This document shows positions 32,961 to 42,513 of a stretch of 64,000 nucleotides of DNA, in pieces (position 1 is the first letter of the stretch; each line of letters starts with the position of its first letter). The notes under the pieces were generated by a model. The model did not search any database and had not been told where the DNA came from. It was given only the letters and a program-made list of their open reading frames with translations. The translations under genes and the position numbers were made by a program. The stretch is taken from contig NZ_CP008849.1 in NCBI RefSeq assembly GCF_000730385.1, forward strand, positions 3,162,001 to 3,226,000, in the 5' to 3' direction. This DNA comes from Alteromonas australica. Lineage in GTDB: Bacteria; Pseudomonadota; Gammaproteobacteria; Enterobacterales; Alteromonadaceae.

Positions 32961-35927
32961 TTAAAAAGAAAATTCCAGTCCGAAAGTAATTCGGCGCGGG
33001 ACAGGAAATACTTCGTTGGGGGTTTCGGGATCTTCACTTAAGGTTCCATCTGGGGTGATGGTCAAAAGATTCTGAGCCTGTAAATAGATGCGTGCATCGT
33101 TAAGACCCATGCGCTCGATAAAGTCCAGTGTTGGTGTGTAACCTACACTGATATTACGCAGCTTGAGATACGTTCCTTCTTCCCAGAAAAAGCTGGATTG
33201 ACGGCCTTCGCCATTGTTGTCAATAAGGGTTAATGCAGGTACATCACTGTTAGCGTTTTCTGGCGTCCAAGCATCGAGGGTGCGCGCGCCATAGTTTGAG
33301 CCAATGTTCAATGATGTGAAATCGGTAAACAGTCTCCAGTTATTACGAATTTGCCCGCCTTTCACTCCTTGCCAGAACATATTGAAGTCCCAAGCTTTAT
33401 ATTTAAACGTAAAGTTCATGCCATAAATAAAGTCGGGGTCAGTGTCTGCGAAGAAGTCTTGATCGTTCTCATCAATTACGCCATTTCCGTCGAGATCCTG
33501 CCAGCGGATACGTCCTGGTGCAGCGCCAGATTGTACTGCGTGTTCTTCAACTTCTTCTTGGCTTTGGAAGATACCGTCAGCGACATATCCGTACACCGAG
33601 TTAATGGAGCGACCTAAAATTGTTTTGTCTTGCCCATTCCCTCCAAAAGAGTTCACCACATCTTCTGGTAGCGCTGTAACCGTGTTTTCCGTAGATGAAA
33701 TATTAAAGTTGATATCTACCAGCAATTCGTCTTCCAGTAAGCCAGTTTCAATCCACTTCTCATAGCCCAATACCAGCTCTACACCCGCATTTTCTATCGT
33801 GCCGCCATTAACCCACTTTTGCGCGCCTTCACCCAGTGTTGCTATAGGCTGGGTTAACGTAAGAATGTCGCGGGTTTCTTTTTCATACCAATCGAAGCTC
33901 CCGTAAACAGTGTTGCGGAAAAGTTCAAAATCGACACCCAAGTTTATTTGAGTTGAGGTTTCCCATTTAAGGTCAGCATTACCGGTTTGAGCTCGTACAA
34001 AACCAGACGGCAATGTACCGCTATTCGAGCCGGTTATGTCGTAGGCTGTACCTTCATCTTGTTCGTTCGTGAAAAGTGACTGGGTGGCGTAACGTGGTAC
34101 ATACGTCGTCACGGTGGCATTGGTGGGTATTTCTTGATTACCGGTTTCTCCCCAGCTCCCCCTAAGTTTCAGCGTGTCAATGAATTCAACGTCGAAAAAG
34201 TCTTCGTTACTCACTACCCAACCAAAAGAAGCCGCCGGGAAATTACCGTACTCGTTAGCATCACCAAACCGTGAGGAGCCGTCACGACGAATAGTAAATG
34301 AGGCTAAATAGCGGTTATCGTAGTTATAATCTACGCGAGCAAATTGAGAATCGAGTGACCAGGTTTCTCCCTCACCCTCAACACGTACATCTGACGTCGC
34401 TTGAGATAGATAGGCAAACGAACGGTCATCAGAAGCGAAACCCGATCCAATCCCTCTGAACAACTCTCGTTCGTAGTTAATTTGCTCAACACCTGCGAGG
34501 AAGTTGAACTTGTGTAAATCATTAACTACCCACTTATATGTCGCCGTAGCGCCGGTAATAATGCTTTGATTCCAATTATCTTCTACTGTTAAACGATCTC
34601 CGCTACTTAGCGAGCCTGCGGTAAATGCACGCGTAAAATTACGAAAATAGAATTGGCTGTAATCGAGACCCACGTTCCCTCTTAGGGTTAAATCTTCAAT
34701 GGGCGAGTATTCAACAAAAAAGTTAGCCATTACCTTATTGTAAGTATGGCCGTTGTCGCGGTTTTGCTCGATGATGCGGACAGGGTTGTCTCTATCAGTG
34801 ATACCTGGGACTGGCCCACCCCAGCCACCAACATCATTGTAAACGGGGACGATAGACTGCTGTTCAATTGATAACCCTAGAATTTGTCCAGCTAAATCAT
34901 TGATCAAGTTTGCTTTTTGATCAGTAATAAGAAACGTCTGGCCAACTTTTAGTTTGTCTTCGATGACATCATGCTCAGAATTAAACCTGAACGCCAATCG
35001 TTCAAACTTAGAGCCATCGACGATGCCTTCAGCGTCAAAATAGCCTAAAGAGGTATAGAATTGAGACACCTCATTACCGCCAGCTACAGAGAAATTCATG
35101 TCAGAGATTTTCGACGTTCTGGTCACTTCATCGAACCATTGTGTATCTGCCGGTCTTTGCACGTTTTCCGGATCGGTATAGGTAGGCAATATGACTGAGT
35201 ATAGCTCTGGGTTTTCGAAGTCTTGATTCCAGTCAAAGGTGTATAAAGGGCTTGCTGAGTTTGGGTTCGAGCCATCATTTACCGCGGCTTGCCAAACAAC
35301 CGCTCCACGCTCTAGCGTGTTTAGGGGATGGAGGTCATAGTCGTACTCTTCAATGCTTTGATTGAAACGAAAATTAAAGTCTAAACCCTTATGCCCTTTC
35401 TTCGTCGTGACAACAATGACACCATTTCCCGAGCGAGCCCCGTATATGCTGGCGGCAGCAGCGTCTCGTAACACCTGCACATCAGCAATATCGTTACTGT
35501 TAATCTCGTGTAAACCCGACTTGGTAGGTATACCATCGATAATATATAACGGGTCATTATTGCCCAATGGGCCTAAACCTTGTCCACGTATTCTCACTGT
35601 GGCGGTGGAGCTCGGGTTTCCCGTAGTGGTAATTTGAAGACCTGGCACCCTACCCTGCAAGTTTTGCATTATGTTACCAGCGGGTAAGTCGATAACATCC
35701 TCAATATCAACCGTGGCTATAGCACCAGTCAAATCTGTTTTCTCCACAGCACTGTAACCGTAGGAAATTTCTATTACTTCTACTTCTTTCGGCGTCTCCG
35801 CCTGTACTGCGTCAGACTCAGTTTCCTGTGCCTGTAACGACGTTGCCATTAGCATTAAAGCCAGAGGCGCTGGCGTAAAAGCCGCACGTAGCTGACGAGC
35901 TAATGGGTTCAATTTGTAGTCTTTCAT
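32961..35927 (-). CDS. susC: SusC/RagA-family TonB-dependent outer-membrane transporter
   Basis: A 988-residue receptor. The start MKDYKLNPLARQLRAAF plus a hydrophobic run ending LQAQ is a long signal peptide of the proteobacterial TonB-receptor kind. EVEVIEISYG at about 48-57 may be the TonB box. The plug contains LQGRVPGLQI, VRIRGQG, DPLYIIDGIP and the SusC hallmark ASIYGARSGNGVIVVTTKKG, and the barrel ends with PRRITFGLEFSF (terminal Phe). The N-terminal carboxypeptidase-regulatory-like domain common in Bacteroidota SusC is absent, and length is at the low end. It is the first gene of a five-gene operon and should import fructan oligosaccharides with SusD. Confidence 0.95.
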   Translation of the reverse strand: MKDYKLNPLARQLRAAFTPAPLALMLMATSLQAQETESDAVQAETPKEVEVIEISYGYSAVEKTDLTGAIATVDIEDVIDLPAGNIMQNLQGRVPGLQITTTGNPSSTATVRIRGQGLGPLGNNDPLYIIDGIPTKSGLHEINSNDIADVQVLRDAAAASIYGARSGNGVIVVTTKKGHKGLDFNFRFNQSIEEYDYDLHPLNTLERGAVVWQAAVNDGSNPNSASPLYTFDWNQDFENPELYSVILPTYTDPENVQRPADTQWFDEVTRTSKISDMNFSVAGGNEVSQFYTSLGYFDAEGIVDGSKFERLAFRFNSEHDVIEDKLKVGQTFLITDQKANLINDLAGQILGLSIEQQSIVPVYNDVGGWGGPVPGITDRDNPVRIIEQNRDNGHTYNKVMANFFVEYSPIEDLTLRGNVGLDYSQFYFRNFTRAFTAGSLSSGDRLTVEDNWNQSIITGATATYKWVVNDLHKFNFLAGVEQINYERELFRGIGSGFASDDRSFAYLSQATSDVRVEGEGETWSLDSQFARVDYNYDNRYLASFTIRRDGSSRFGDANEYGNFPAASFGWVVSNEDFFDVEFIDTLKLRGSWGETGNQEIPTNATVTTYVPRYATQSLFTNEQDEGTAYDITGSNSGTLPSGFVRAQTGNADLKWETSTQINLGVDFELFRNTVYGSFDWYEKETRDILTLTQPIATLGEGAQKWVNGGTIENAGVELVLGYEKWIETGLLEDELLVDINFNISSTENTVTALPEDVVNSFGGNGQDKTILGRSINSVYGYVADGIFQSQEEVEEHAVQSGAAPGRIRWQDLDGNGVIDENDQDFFADTDPDFIYGMNFTFKYKAWDFNMFWQGVKGGQIRNNWRLFTDFTSLNIGSNYGARTLDAWTPENANSDVPALTLIDNNGEGRQSSFFWEEGTYLKLRNISVGYTPTLDFIERMGLNDARIYLQAQNLLTITPDGTLSEDPETPNEVFPVPRRITFGLEFSF

Positions 35928-35966
35928 ATCGCGTCCCGATAGTTGAAGTGGTGTAATTCCAGCAAA

Positions 35967-35984
35967 TAAACAACGTTGTCTTTT
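35967..35984. promoter_or_regulatory. Fructan-locus operator, copy 2
   Basis: The same 18 bases as at 25375-25392, in the same orientation relative to the downstream minus-strand gene. Its core ACAACGTTGT is at 35970-35979. It covers the expected transcription start of the susC promoter, which suits repression. Confidence 0.78.
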
Positions 35985-35987
35985 TAT

Positions 35988-36016
35988 GTTATACGCGTTC
36001 TTAATTTATTATTCAA
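35988..36016 (-). promoter_or_regulatory. Promoter of the susC operon
   Basis: On the minus strand TTGAAT (36016-36011) and TATAAC (35993-35988) are separated by exactly 17 bases, a good sigma-70 match, about 60 bases upstream of the susC start. Confidence 0.65.
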
Positions 36017-36312
36017 CAAATAATTAACAAAAGAATTTACAATTCTGTTCCATCCAAACCTTTATCAAGTGAGTATTTTGCAAATAAAAGTACGCTTAAT
36101 AATCTCTAAACTATGGACGGATAAGGTGGTTAAATGGAGCTTAATAGATACTAACGTTGTACATAGCAACGTGATTGAAAGGTCGTCATGCCTTATGGCA
36201 ATTTCGTTTTAATAATGAGGTTAAACGTATTCTCGGATATCGCTGGGTAGTGTAATATCAGGGCTGCTTTTTAATACCTCTATTTTCAACTCAATGTAAA
36301 AAAGGAAGATGA

Positions 36313-37185
36313 ATGTTTAATAAGATCGCGCTTGTTGGTGGTACCCATGGCAACGAAACCAGCGGTATTCAACTTATCCGAAATTGGCAAGCGTTCGGAT
36401 TACCTTCGCGATTCAGTACATTAAACGTTTCTTTGAATATTGCCAATGAAGCCGCCCTTGAGGCCAATGTTCGCTTTGTTGAAGAAGATTTGAATCGCCA
36501 GTTCACCTTTGATGGTTTAGCGTCGTCTAATACGTCTAAAGAAGCTGTGCTGGCTAAAACACTTAACCAGAAATTTGGCCCAAAGGGCAATTCAGCAACG
36601 GACTTTGTTATTGATATCCACAACACAACCAGTGCGATGGACGCAACATTGATTCTGCTTGAAGCCGATGAGTTTCACACACAATTGGGGCGTTATGTTA
36701 AACAACATATGCCAGAAGCAAACATACTGGTTGAAGACGAGAAACCGTATTTAGAGCATGGTTACTTGTGCACAACTGGCAAAAAAGGTGTGATGATAGA
36801 GGTGGGTGGTCAGCCACAAGGTGTGTTACGTGAAGACGTATACTTACTCACGCAAACCATGGCAGAAGTGATTCTGGACTTCTGCGTGGCCTATAATCAA
36901 GGCGATATTAGCACCGATGCACTGCCCCCATGCGAAGCGTTTCGATTAGGTGAAAATATCTCTTTCCCGCTATCTGAAAAAGGCCAACGTACCGCAATGA
37001 TTCATCACAGTTTTCAGGATTCAGATTTCGCCCCTTTGTTGCCTGGCATGCCTATGTTTCGAACCTTTGATGGCAAGGATATCAATTGGGAAGGTGATAA
37101 AGAGACTTACCCTCATTTCATTAATGAGGCGGCCTATCATAAGCTGGATGTGGCTTTTGCTACCGCAGAGCGATTCACGCTTTAA
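36313..37185 (+). CDS. Aspartoacylase/succinylglutamate desuccinylase-family amidohydrolase
   Basis: A 290-residue cytoplasmic zinc carboxypeptidase-like enzyme. VGGTHGNETSG holds the zinc His and Glu, DLNRQF and DIHNTTSAMDATLILL hold substrate residues and the third zinc ligand, and MIEVGGQPQGV follows. The sequence is closest in style to aspartoacylase (N-acetylaspartate or N-acyl amino acid deacylase). The physiological substrate in bacteria is uncertain. AAGGAAG lies just before the ATG. It is divergent from susC and ends at a strong terminator, so it is probably an independent gene and a backbone resident. Confidence 0.85.
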   Translation: MFNKIALVGGTHGNETSGIQLIRNWQAFGLPSRFSTLNVSLNIANEAALEANVRFVEEDLNRQFTFDGLASSNTSKEAVLAKTLNQKFGPKGNSATDFVIDIHNTTSAMDATLILLEADEFHTQLGRYVKQHMPEANILVEDEKPYLEHGYLCTTGKKGVMIEVGGQPQGVLREDVYLLTQTMAEVILDFCVAYNQGDISTDALPPCEAFRLGENISFPLSEKGQRTAMIHHSFQDSDFAPLLPGMPMFRTFDGKDINWEGDKETYPHFINEAAYHKLDVAFATAERFTL

Positions 37186-37205
37186 CATGCCCGAACGTGA
37201 GGCAC

Positions 37206-37233
37206 AAAAAAACGGTCTTCATGACCGTTTTTT
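37206..37233. terminator. Bidirectional terminator between aspartoacylase-like gene and mutT
   Basis: CGGTC and GACCG flanked by A and T runs form a stem of about 11 bp with a 5-base loop; T tracts are present on both strands. Confidence 0.88.
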
Positions 37234-37296
37234 ATTGCTTCGAACTTTTCGCGGTTAATTGGCTTAAGCGTTAAGCCTCAAGCCCGTACAGGTTAG

Positions 37297-37677
37297 TTAC
37301 TTTAACGCGTCGATAATGGCAACGTTCGCAGCGGGAAAGTCAGACGCATTTAGCGCACCTATTGCTACCCATTTGGCTTCCTGCCCTTCTTTGCCATAAG
37401 GCTCGCCGTCGAACAACTCAACCGTATGAACGTCAAGCTTTACCCGTTTATCGCCGTAATCGTGCTCGATAACGGTTAATGGCTGACTTTCACCCACGGT
37501 AATGCCTATCTCTTCTGCAAGCTCTCTGGCCAGCGCCTGAGTGACGGTTTCGTCACTCTCAACCTTTCCGCCTGGAAATTCCCATTTCCCACCTTGGTGA
37601 GCATGGTCTGGCCTACGAGTAATAAAGATATCGCTGCCGCGCGTAACAACGCCCACGGCAACATGCACTTGCTTCAT
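37297..37677 (-). CDS. mutT: 8-oxo-dGTP diphosphatase
   Basis: A 126-residue Nudix hydrolase that removes oxidised guanine nucleotides. The Nudix box GGKVESDETVTQALARELAEEIGI (start about residue 37; Gly, Glu, Arg-Glu and Glu-Glu positions all kept) is complete and preceded by GGKWEFP. Its ATG shares one base with the secA stop (TAATG), so it is coupled to secA, as mutT follows secA in E. coli. Confidence 0.94.
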   Translation of the reverse strand: MKQVHVAVGVVTRGSDIFITRRPDHAHQGGKWEFPGGKVESDETVTQALARELAEEIGITVGESQPLTVIEHDYGDKRVKLDVHTVELFDGEPYGKEGQEAKWVAIGALNASDFPAANVAIIDALK

Positions 37678-40385
37678 TAGCTAAGCTTACCGTGGCATTG
37701 CTTGTACTTTTTGCCTGAACCGCATGGACAAGGGTCGTTACGGCCAACTTTAGGGCCATTACGCATTTCTGTGCGTACCTTGTCACTTTTCTCTTCAGGA
37801 GTGGCAGATGCTTCTTTGTGCTCAAAGTGCTTGGGCACATTGTCAGCTTGTCTGCGCTGCTCTTCTACTTTTTGTACATCTTCTTCTGCTTGAACTTTTA
37901 CCCGTGAAAGTATGGTGATCACTTCCACTTTCAAGGCTTCTAACATTTGCGAAAATAATGCAAAAGACTCGCGCTTATATTCTTGTTTAGGGTTTTTCTG
38001 TGCGTAACCACGTAAGTGAATACCTTGACGTAGATGATCCATAGCAGCCAAATGTTCTTTCCAATGACTATCTAAGTTTTGCAACATCACCGCTTTTTCA
38101 AACTGACGCAGGACTTGTTCGCCTACCACATCTTCTTTTGCTTTATAAGCCTGTACCACTTCACTGTGTATACGCTCTCTTAGCTTCTCTTCGTATAGCT
38201 TGTCGTCGTTTTCCAACCACGTTTTGATTGGAAGATCTACAGCAAAGTCTGCTCTTAATCGCTCTTCTAAGCCATCCACGTCCCACATTTCTTCTAGTGA
38301 TTGAGGAGGAACATATTCGTCTACCACACCGCTAATAACGTCTTCACGAATGGCTTCAATGGTTTCGCTAATATCACCTTCATCTAACAGTTCGTTACGC
38401 TGTTCGTAAATAACTTTTCGCTGGTCGTTCGCAACGTCATCGTATTCTAGTAGCTGTTTACGAATATCGAAGTTACGCCCTTCCACTTTGCGTTGCGCAT
38501 TTTCGATAGCACGAGTTACCCATGGATGCTCAATGGCTTCACCACGCTCCATACCCAAACGCTTCATCATGTTGCCCATTTTTTCAGAGGCGAAGATACG
38601 CATTAAAGCGTCGTCTAGTGACAGGTAGAAACGGCTTGAACCAGGGTCGCCTTGACGACCTGAACGGCCTCGAAGCTGGTTATCAATACGACGAGACTCG
38701 TGTCGCTCTGTACCAATAATATGTAAACCACCAGATTCAAGTACTGCATCGTGGCGTTTCTTCCACTCAGTTTTTACTTTCTCTATTTGTGCTTCGGTTG
38801 GGTTTTCAATTTTTTCCAGTTCAGCCTGCCAGTTACCGCCTAGTACAATATCGGTACCACGACCTGCCATGTTAGTGGCAATAGTAACCGCACCGGGTTG
38901 ACCCGCTTGCGCCACAATGTCGGCTTCCTGTTCGTGGAATTTGGCATTCAGTACTTTGTGTGGAATTTTTGATTTTTTCAGGATGCGCGAAAGCAATTCT
39001 GAGTTTTCAATCGATACCGTACCTACCAAGGTGGGTTGGCCGCGTTCCACACATGCCTTAATATCTTCAACAATGGCTTCGTATTTTTCTTCTGCCGTTA
39101 AGTAGATTAAGTCCGCTTTATCTTTACGCTGCATTGGCTTATTGGTTGGAATAACCACGGTTTCTAAGCCATAAATGTGCTGGAATTCAAAAGCTTCGGT
39201 ATCGGCTGTACCTGTCATACCTGCCAGTTTGTTGTACAAACGGAAGTAGTTTTGGAAAGTAATAGACGCAAGGGTTTGGTTTTCGTTTTGTATACGAACC
39301 CCTTCTTTAGCTTCCACGGCTTGGTGCAACCCTTCAGACCAGCGGCGTCCTTCCATTGTTCGGCCGGTATGTTCATCGACAATGACGATCTGCTCGTCTT
39401 TAACAATGTAATCTACGTCTTTTGCATATAATTTATGGGCACGAAGTGCCGCATTGATGTGATGTAGAAGTGAGATATTTCCGGCTGCAAACAAAGACTC
39501 ACCTTCAGGTAGTAAACCTTCTTTGTGTAAGATTTCTTCTACATGCAATTGGCCGCGCTCAGTAAGATGAATTTGCTTAGCCTTTAAGTCGATGGTGTAA
39601 TCGCCATCGCCTTCTTGCCCTTCTTCATCTTCTTTTTCTTGCTGTACCAGCTGAGGAATAATGGTGTTAATGCGACGGTATAGCTCCGAACTGTCTTCTG
39701 CTTGTCCAGAAATAATAAGGGGCGTACGTGCTTCATCAATGAGGATGGAGTCAACTTCATCCACTACAGCGTAGTTTAATGGGCGCTGTACGCGGTCTTG
39801 CGGGCTAAACGCCATGTTGTCGCGTAGGTAGTCAAAACCAAACTCGTTGTTAGTGCCGTAGGTTACATCGGCTTGATAAGCATCGCGCTTCTGTTCTGGC
39901 GACATGCCTGGTACGTTACAACCCACACGCATGCCTAGGAAAGTAAATAGTTGGCTACTCCATTGGGCGTCACGGGTAGCTAGGTAATCGTTCACGGTAA
40001 TAACATGAACACCTTTGCCTGAAAGCGCATTTAAATAAGTTGGCAACGTGGCGGTTAAGGTTTTACCTTCACCGGTACGCATTTCGGAGATTTTACCTTC
40101 GTGAAGAACTTGCCCACCTAGCATTTGCACGTCAAAATGACGCATGCCGTAAACACGCTTACTGGCTTCTCTAACCGTAGCGAAGGCTTCGTTTAAAATG
40201 TCGTCAAGGGTTTCACCCTTTTCAATACGACCCTTAAATTCTTCGGTTTTGGCTTTTAGCGCCTCATCAGAAAGCTTTTCATACTCTGCTTCCAGTGCAT
40301 TGATGGCATCTACGTTTTTGCGTAATTTTTTTAATAGTCGGTCGTTTCGGCTACCGAATACTTTTCTAAGGATGCTTGAAAACAT
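37677..40385 (-). CDS. secA: Preprotein translocase ATPase
   Basis: A 902-residue motor (E. coli 901) of the Sec pathway. MRTGEGKT is Walker A near residue 102, [20 protein letters not shown] the DEAD region, [10 protein letters not shown] a later helicase motif, and the C-terminal zinc tail reads [18 protein letters not shown]. The upstream gene at the secM position is an M23 peptidase; no SecM-like arrest peptide was found. A 10-bp hairpin lies in the leader and the Shine-Dalgarno is weak (GGA about 12 bases away), so some translational control is possible. Confidence 0.98.
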   Translation of the reverse strand: MFSSILRKVFGSRNDRLLKKLRKNVDAINALEAEYEKLSDEALKAKTEEFKGRIEKGETLDDILNEAFATVREASKRVYGMRHFDVQMLGGQVLHEGKISEMRTGEGKTLTATLPTYLNALSGKGVHVITVNDYLATRDAQWSSQLFTFLGMRVGCNVPGMSPEQKRDAYQADVTYGTNNEFGFDYLRDNMAFSPQDRVQRPLNYAVVDEVDSILIDEARTPLIISGQAEDSSELYRRINTIIPQLVQQEKEDEEGQEGDGDYTIDLKAKQIHLTERGQLHVEEILHKEGLLPEGESLFAAGNISLLHHINAALRAHKLYAKDVDYIVKDEQIVIVDEHTGRTMEGRRWSEGLHQAVEAKEGVRIQNENQTLASITFQNYFRLYNKLAGMTGTADTEAFEFQHIYGLETVVIPTNKPMQRKDKADLIYLTAEEKYEAIVEDIKACVERGQPTLVGTVSIENSELLSRILKKSKIPHKVLNAKFHEQEADIVAQAGQPGAVTIATNMAGRGTDIVLGGNWQAELEKIENPTEAQIEKVKTEWKKRHDAVLESGGLHIIGTERHESRRIDNQLRGRSGRQGDPGSSRFYLSLDDALMRIFASEKMGNMMKRLGMERGEAIEHPWVTRAIENAQRKVEGRNFDIRKQLLEYDDVANDQRKVIYEQRNELLDEGDISETIEAIREDVISGVVDEYVPPQSLEEMWDVDGLEERLRADFAVDLPIKTWLENDDKLYEEKLRERIHSEVVQAYKAKEDVVGEQVLRQFEKAVMLQNLDSHWKEHLAAMDHLRQGIHLRGYAQKNPKQEYKRESFALFSQMLEALKVEVITILSRVKVQAEEDVQKVEEQRRQADNVPKHFEHKEASATPEEKSDKVRTEMRNGPKVGRNDPCPCGSGKKYKQCHGKLS

Positions 40386-40450
40386 TAGCTTGTTTATTCC
40401 ACTACTTGTCGAGACGCCGCACGGTATAGCACAGCTGAATTAATACGTTA

Positions 40451-40477
40451 ATGGCAATACTGTATGCGTATTGCCAT
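40451..40477. other. 10-bp perfect stem-loop in the secA leader
   Basis: ATGGCAATAC and GTATTGCCAT pair around a 7-base loop, 66-92 bases upstream of secA. No T tract follows on the minus strand. On the minus strand it contains a nine-codon open frame (MAIRIQYCH) without a clear ribosome site. Confidence 0.45.
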
Positions 40478-40527
40478 GCGATTTCTAGAGCGTAAGCGTA
40501 TTTGCTTACTTACCTGGCTGCTACCTT

Positions 40528-41406
40528 TTATTTTTTATAAACAAAAGGCAGAGGATCGATTTGCTTACCGTTTCTTATTACTTCGTAGTGAACATGAACA
40601 CCTGTAGAACGCCCCGTGTTTCCCATTTGAGCAATAGGCTGACCTTTCGTCACCACATCACCCACTGAAACCTTTAGCGTATCGTTATGTCCGTAACGGG
40701 ATACATACCCATCACCGTGATCAATTTCGACTAAATGGCCATACCCAAAGCGTTCACCAGCCCAGGTGACAATACCCGAGGCCGTTGCAATCACGTTATC
40801 ACCTGCCTTACCGGCAAAGTCTAAACCTTTGTGCAATGCTGGTTCGCCTGTAAAAGGGTCGGCGCGCATACCATAATAAGAAGACAACCATCCCGACTCT
40901 ATCGGACGACCAGATAATTGGCTCTGATCGTGGATATGGTGTCCCCGCACCAAACTTTCAAGCATAGAAAGCTGCTGAGACTTTACATCAAGAGATTGCT
41001 GTAACTTTGCAATGTCATCAAGTAAAGGGTCACCTTGGAGGTTGTCCGGTATCGATACGGGTACAAATGCGTCCAGGTCAGTCGCAGTCATACCTAATTC
41101 TGTTGCGATTTGCTTTCCTTTCTCGTCAAGCATAGACGCTTGTGCAGAAAGTTCTGCAACCCGAGTAAGTAAAGCATTTAATTTGTTGGCTGTCTGTTGC
41201 TTAAGCGCATCAACGTCTTGCTGAGTGGCTTTCACTTCTGATTGAGCAAGGCGCACCCGCGCTATGTCTTCAGACACAGACTCTGTGGAACGGCTAGAGA
41301 CAAGCATAAAAATAGAAGACAGCACTGTGGCACTGACGAGAGTGCGTACACTGATACTGTGCCGATATCGCTTATTTTTGCCTGTTAGAGTTATTGTTAG
41401 CTTCAT
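40528..41406 (-). CDS. M23-family (LytM) murein endopeptidase, membrane-anchored
   Basis: A 292-residue protein with an N-terminal membrane segment (about 22-40), a coiled-coil stretch (about 50-150) and a C-terminal M23 domain. The zinc motifs HKGLDFAG and HVHYEV are complete, with GNTGRSTGVHVHYEV ending in IDPLPFV. It should cut peptidoglycan cross-links or activate amidases. Its place between lpxC and secA replaces E. coli secM, an arrangement I recall from other gammaproteobacteria. No good Shine-Dalgarno is visible before the ATG at 41406. Confidence 0.9.
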   Translation of the reverse strand: MKLTITLTGKNKRYRHSISVRTLVSATVLSSIFMLVSSRSTESVSEDIARVRLAQSEVKATQQDVDALKQQTANKLNALLTRVAELSAQASMLDEKGKQIATELGMTATDLDAFVPVSIPDNLQGDPLLDDIAKLQQSLDVKSQQLSMLESLVRGHHIHDQSQLSGRPIESGWLSSYYGMRADPFTGEPALHKGLDFAGKAGDNVIATASGIVTWAGERFGYGHLVEIDHGDGYVSRYGHNDTLKVSVGDVVTKGQPIAQMGNTGRSTGVHVHYEVIRNGKQIDPLPFVYKK

Positions 41407-41552
41407 ACCACAAATAAGGAGGTTGTTTACGTTTGCAGGAAAAGTATTGCTTTAAGTAATCTAGGTTACTTTTCGCTTTAATCTTTGCTGCAAAACGAAT
41501 TATTAATATTGTTATACAGCTACTGTACCATTAATTAGACTAAATGCTAACT

Positions 41553-41577
41553 GTAAAAAAGCCGCCTAGAGGCGGCT
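41553..41577 (-). terminator. Rho-independent terminator of lpxC
   Basis: AAGCCGCC and GGCGGCTT form an 8-bp stem around TAGA, with a run of T on the minus strand, 25 bases after the lpxC stop. Confidence 0.9.
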
Positions 41578-41601
41578 TCCTTGCATTTTCTTGTTTTTCT
41601 A

Positions 41602-42513
41602 CTATGCCAGCACTGGTTGCGCGTAGCGAATGGGTGCTTTTTCTTGGGAGTCATAGGTGACGTATTCCCAACATTCTTTCTGCGCAAGCACAGCATTTAG
41701 TAGTTTGTTGTTCAGGCCGTGCCCGGTTTTATAAGCACGCAGCTCGCCAATTAAACTGTGACCGCCTAAGTACAAGTCACCAATGGCGTCGAGTATTTTA
41801 TGCTTAAGGAATTCGTCATCGTAACGAAGCCCTTCTGGGTTAAGGACGCGGAACTCATCAAGTGCCACTGCATTTTCCATGCTGCCGCCTAACGCCAGAT
41901 TATTTGCGTTCATATATTCTAGGTCACGCATAAACCCAAAGGTTCTAGCGCGACTGACTTCGTTCACATACGAACATGAATCGAAATCCATGGTCATATG
42001 TTGGCGTGTCTGGCTAATAACGGGATGGTCAAAGTCGATAGCAAAATCCACTCTGAAGCCATCATAAGGCACAAGCTCAGCCCATTTATCTCCGTCTTCA
42101 ACACGCACCGGCTTAGTGATACGGATAAAACGTTTAGGTGCATTTAGCTCTTCAATTCCTGCTGATTGCAGCAAGAACACAAATGGGCTGGCACTACCAT
42201 CCATAATAGGCAACTCATTGCTATCCACTTCAACAATAATATTGTCGATACCTAAACCTGCTAAAGCCGACGCCAAATGCTCAACGGTTTGAATTGTCAC
42301 GCCGTCTTCATTATTCAAACAGGTACACAGCATGGTATTACCCACAGCGTTTGCACGCGATGGAATATCAACATGAGGTTCAAGGTCTACACGCCGAAAC
42401 ACGATTCCCGTGTTCGCAGGCGCAGGCCGGAGAGTCATTGTGACCTTTTCCCCTTTATGAAGCCCAATTCCGGTTTCTTGAACCGGGTGCTTGATTGTAC
42501 GTTGTCTAATCAT
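41602..42513 (-). CDS. lpxC: UDP-3-O-acyl-N-acetylglucosamine deacetylase
   Basis: A 303-residue zinc deacetylase (E. coli 305), the committed step of lipid A synthesis. [15 protein letters not shown] and [17 protein letters not shown] provide zinc His and Asp ligands, and [11 protein letters not shown] the catalytic His. It has its own near-perfect promoter at 42552-42580, separate from ftsZ. The end YAQPVLA is the exposed hydrophobic-type C terminus seen in LpxC proteins degraded by FtsH; whether that applies here is inference. Confidence 0.97.
   Translation of the reverse strand: MIRQRTIKHPVQETGIGLHKGEKVTMTLRPAPANTGIVFRRVDLEPHVDIPSRANAVGNTMLCTCLNNEDGVTIQTVEHLASALAGLGIDNIIVEVDSNELPIMDGSASPFVFLLQSAGIEELNAPKRFIRITKPVRVEDGDKWAELVPYDGFRVDFAIDFDHPVISQTRQHMTMDFDSCSYVNEVSRARTFGFMRDLEYMNANNLALGGSMENAVALDEFRVLNPEGLRYDDEFLKHKILDAIGDLYLGGHSLIGELRAYKTGHGLNNKLLNAVLAQKECWEYVTYDSQEKAPIRYAQPVLA

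Larger units (their letters stand above)
35928..36312. other. Divergent region between susC and aspartoacylase-like gene
   Basis: 385 bases, AT-rich, holding the susC promoter and operator. A partial match to the operator half-site (AACGTTGTAC at 36153-36162) lies nearer the plus-strand gene. It probably marks the right edge of the fructan locus; no direct repeats or mobile-element remains were seen. Confidence 0.5.

Noticed and set aside
21712..36312. Mobile element boundaries of the fructan locus
   Set aside because: No transposase, integrase, tRNA target or direct repeats were seen at either edge, so no element is annotated.
40440..40490. Possible SecM-like arrest peptide before secA
   Set aside because: Only a nine-codon frame without a ribosome site exists and nothing resembles the FxxxxWIxxxxGIRAGP arrest motif.
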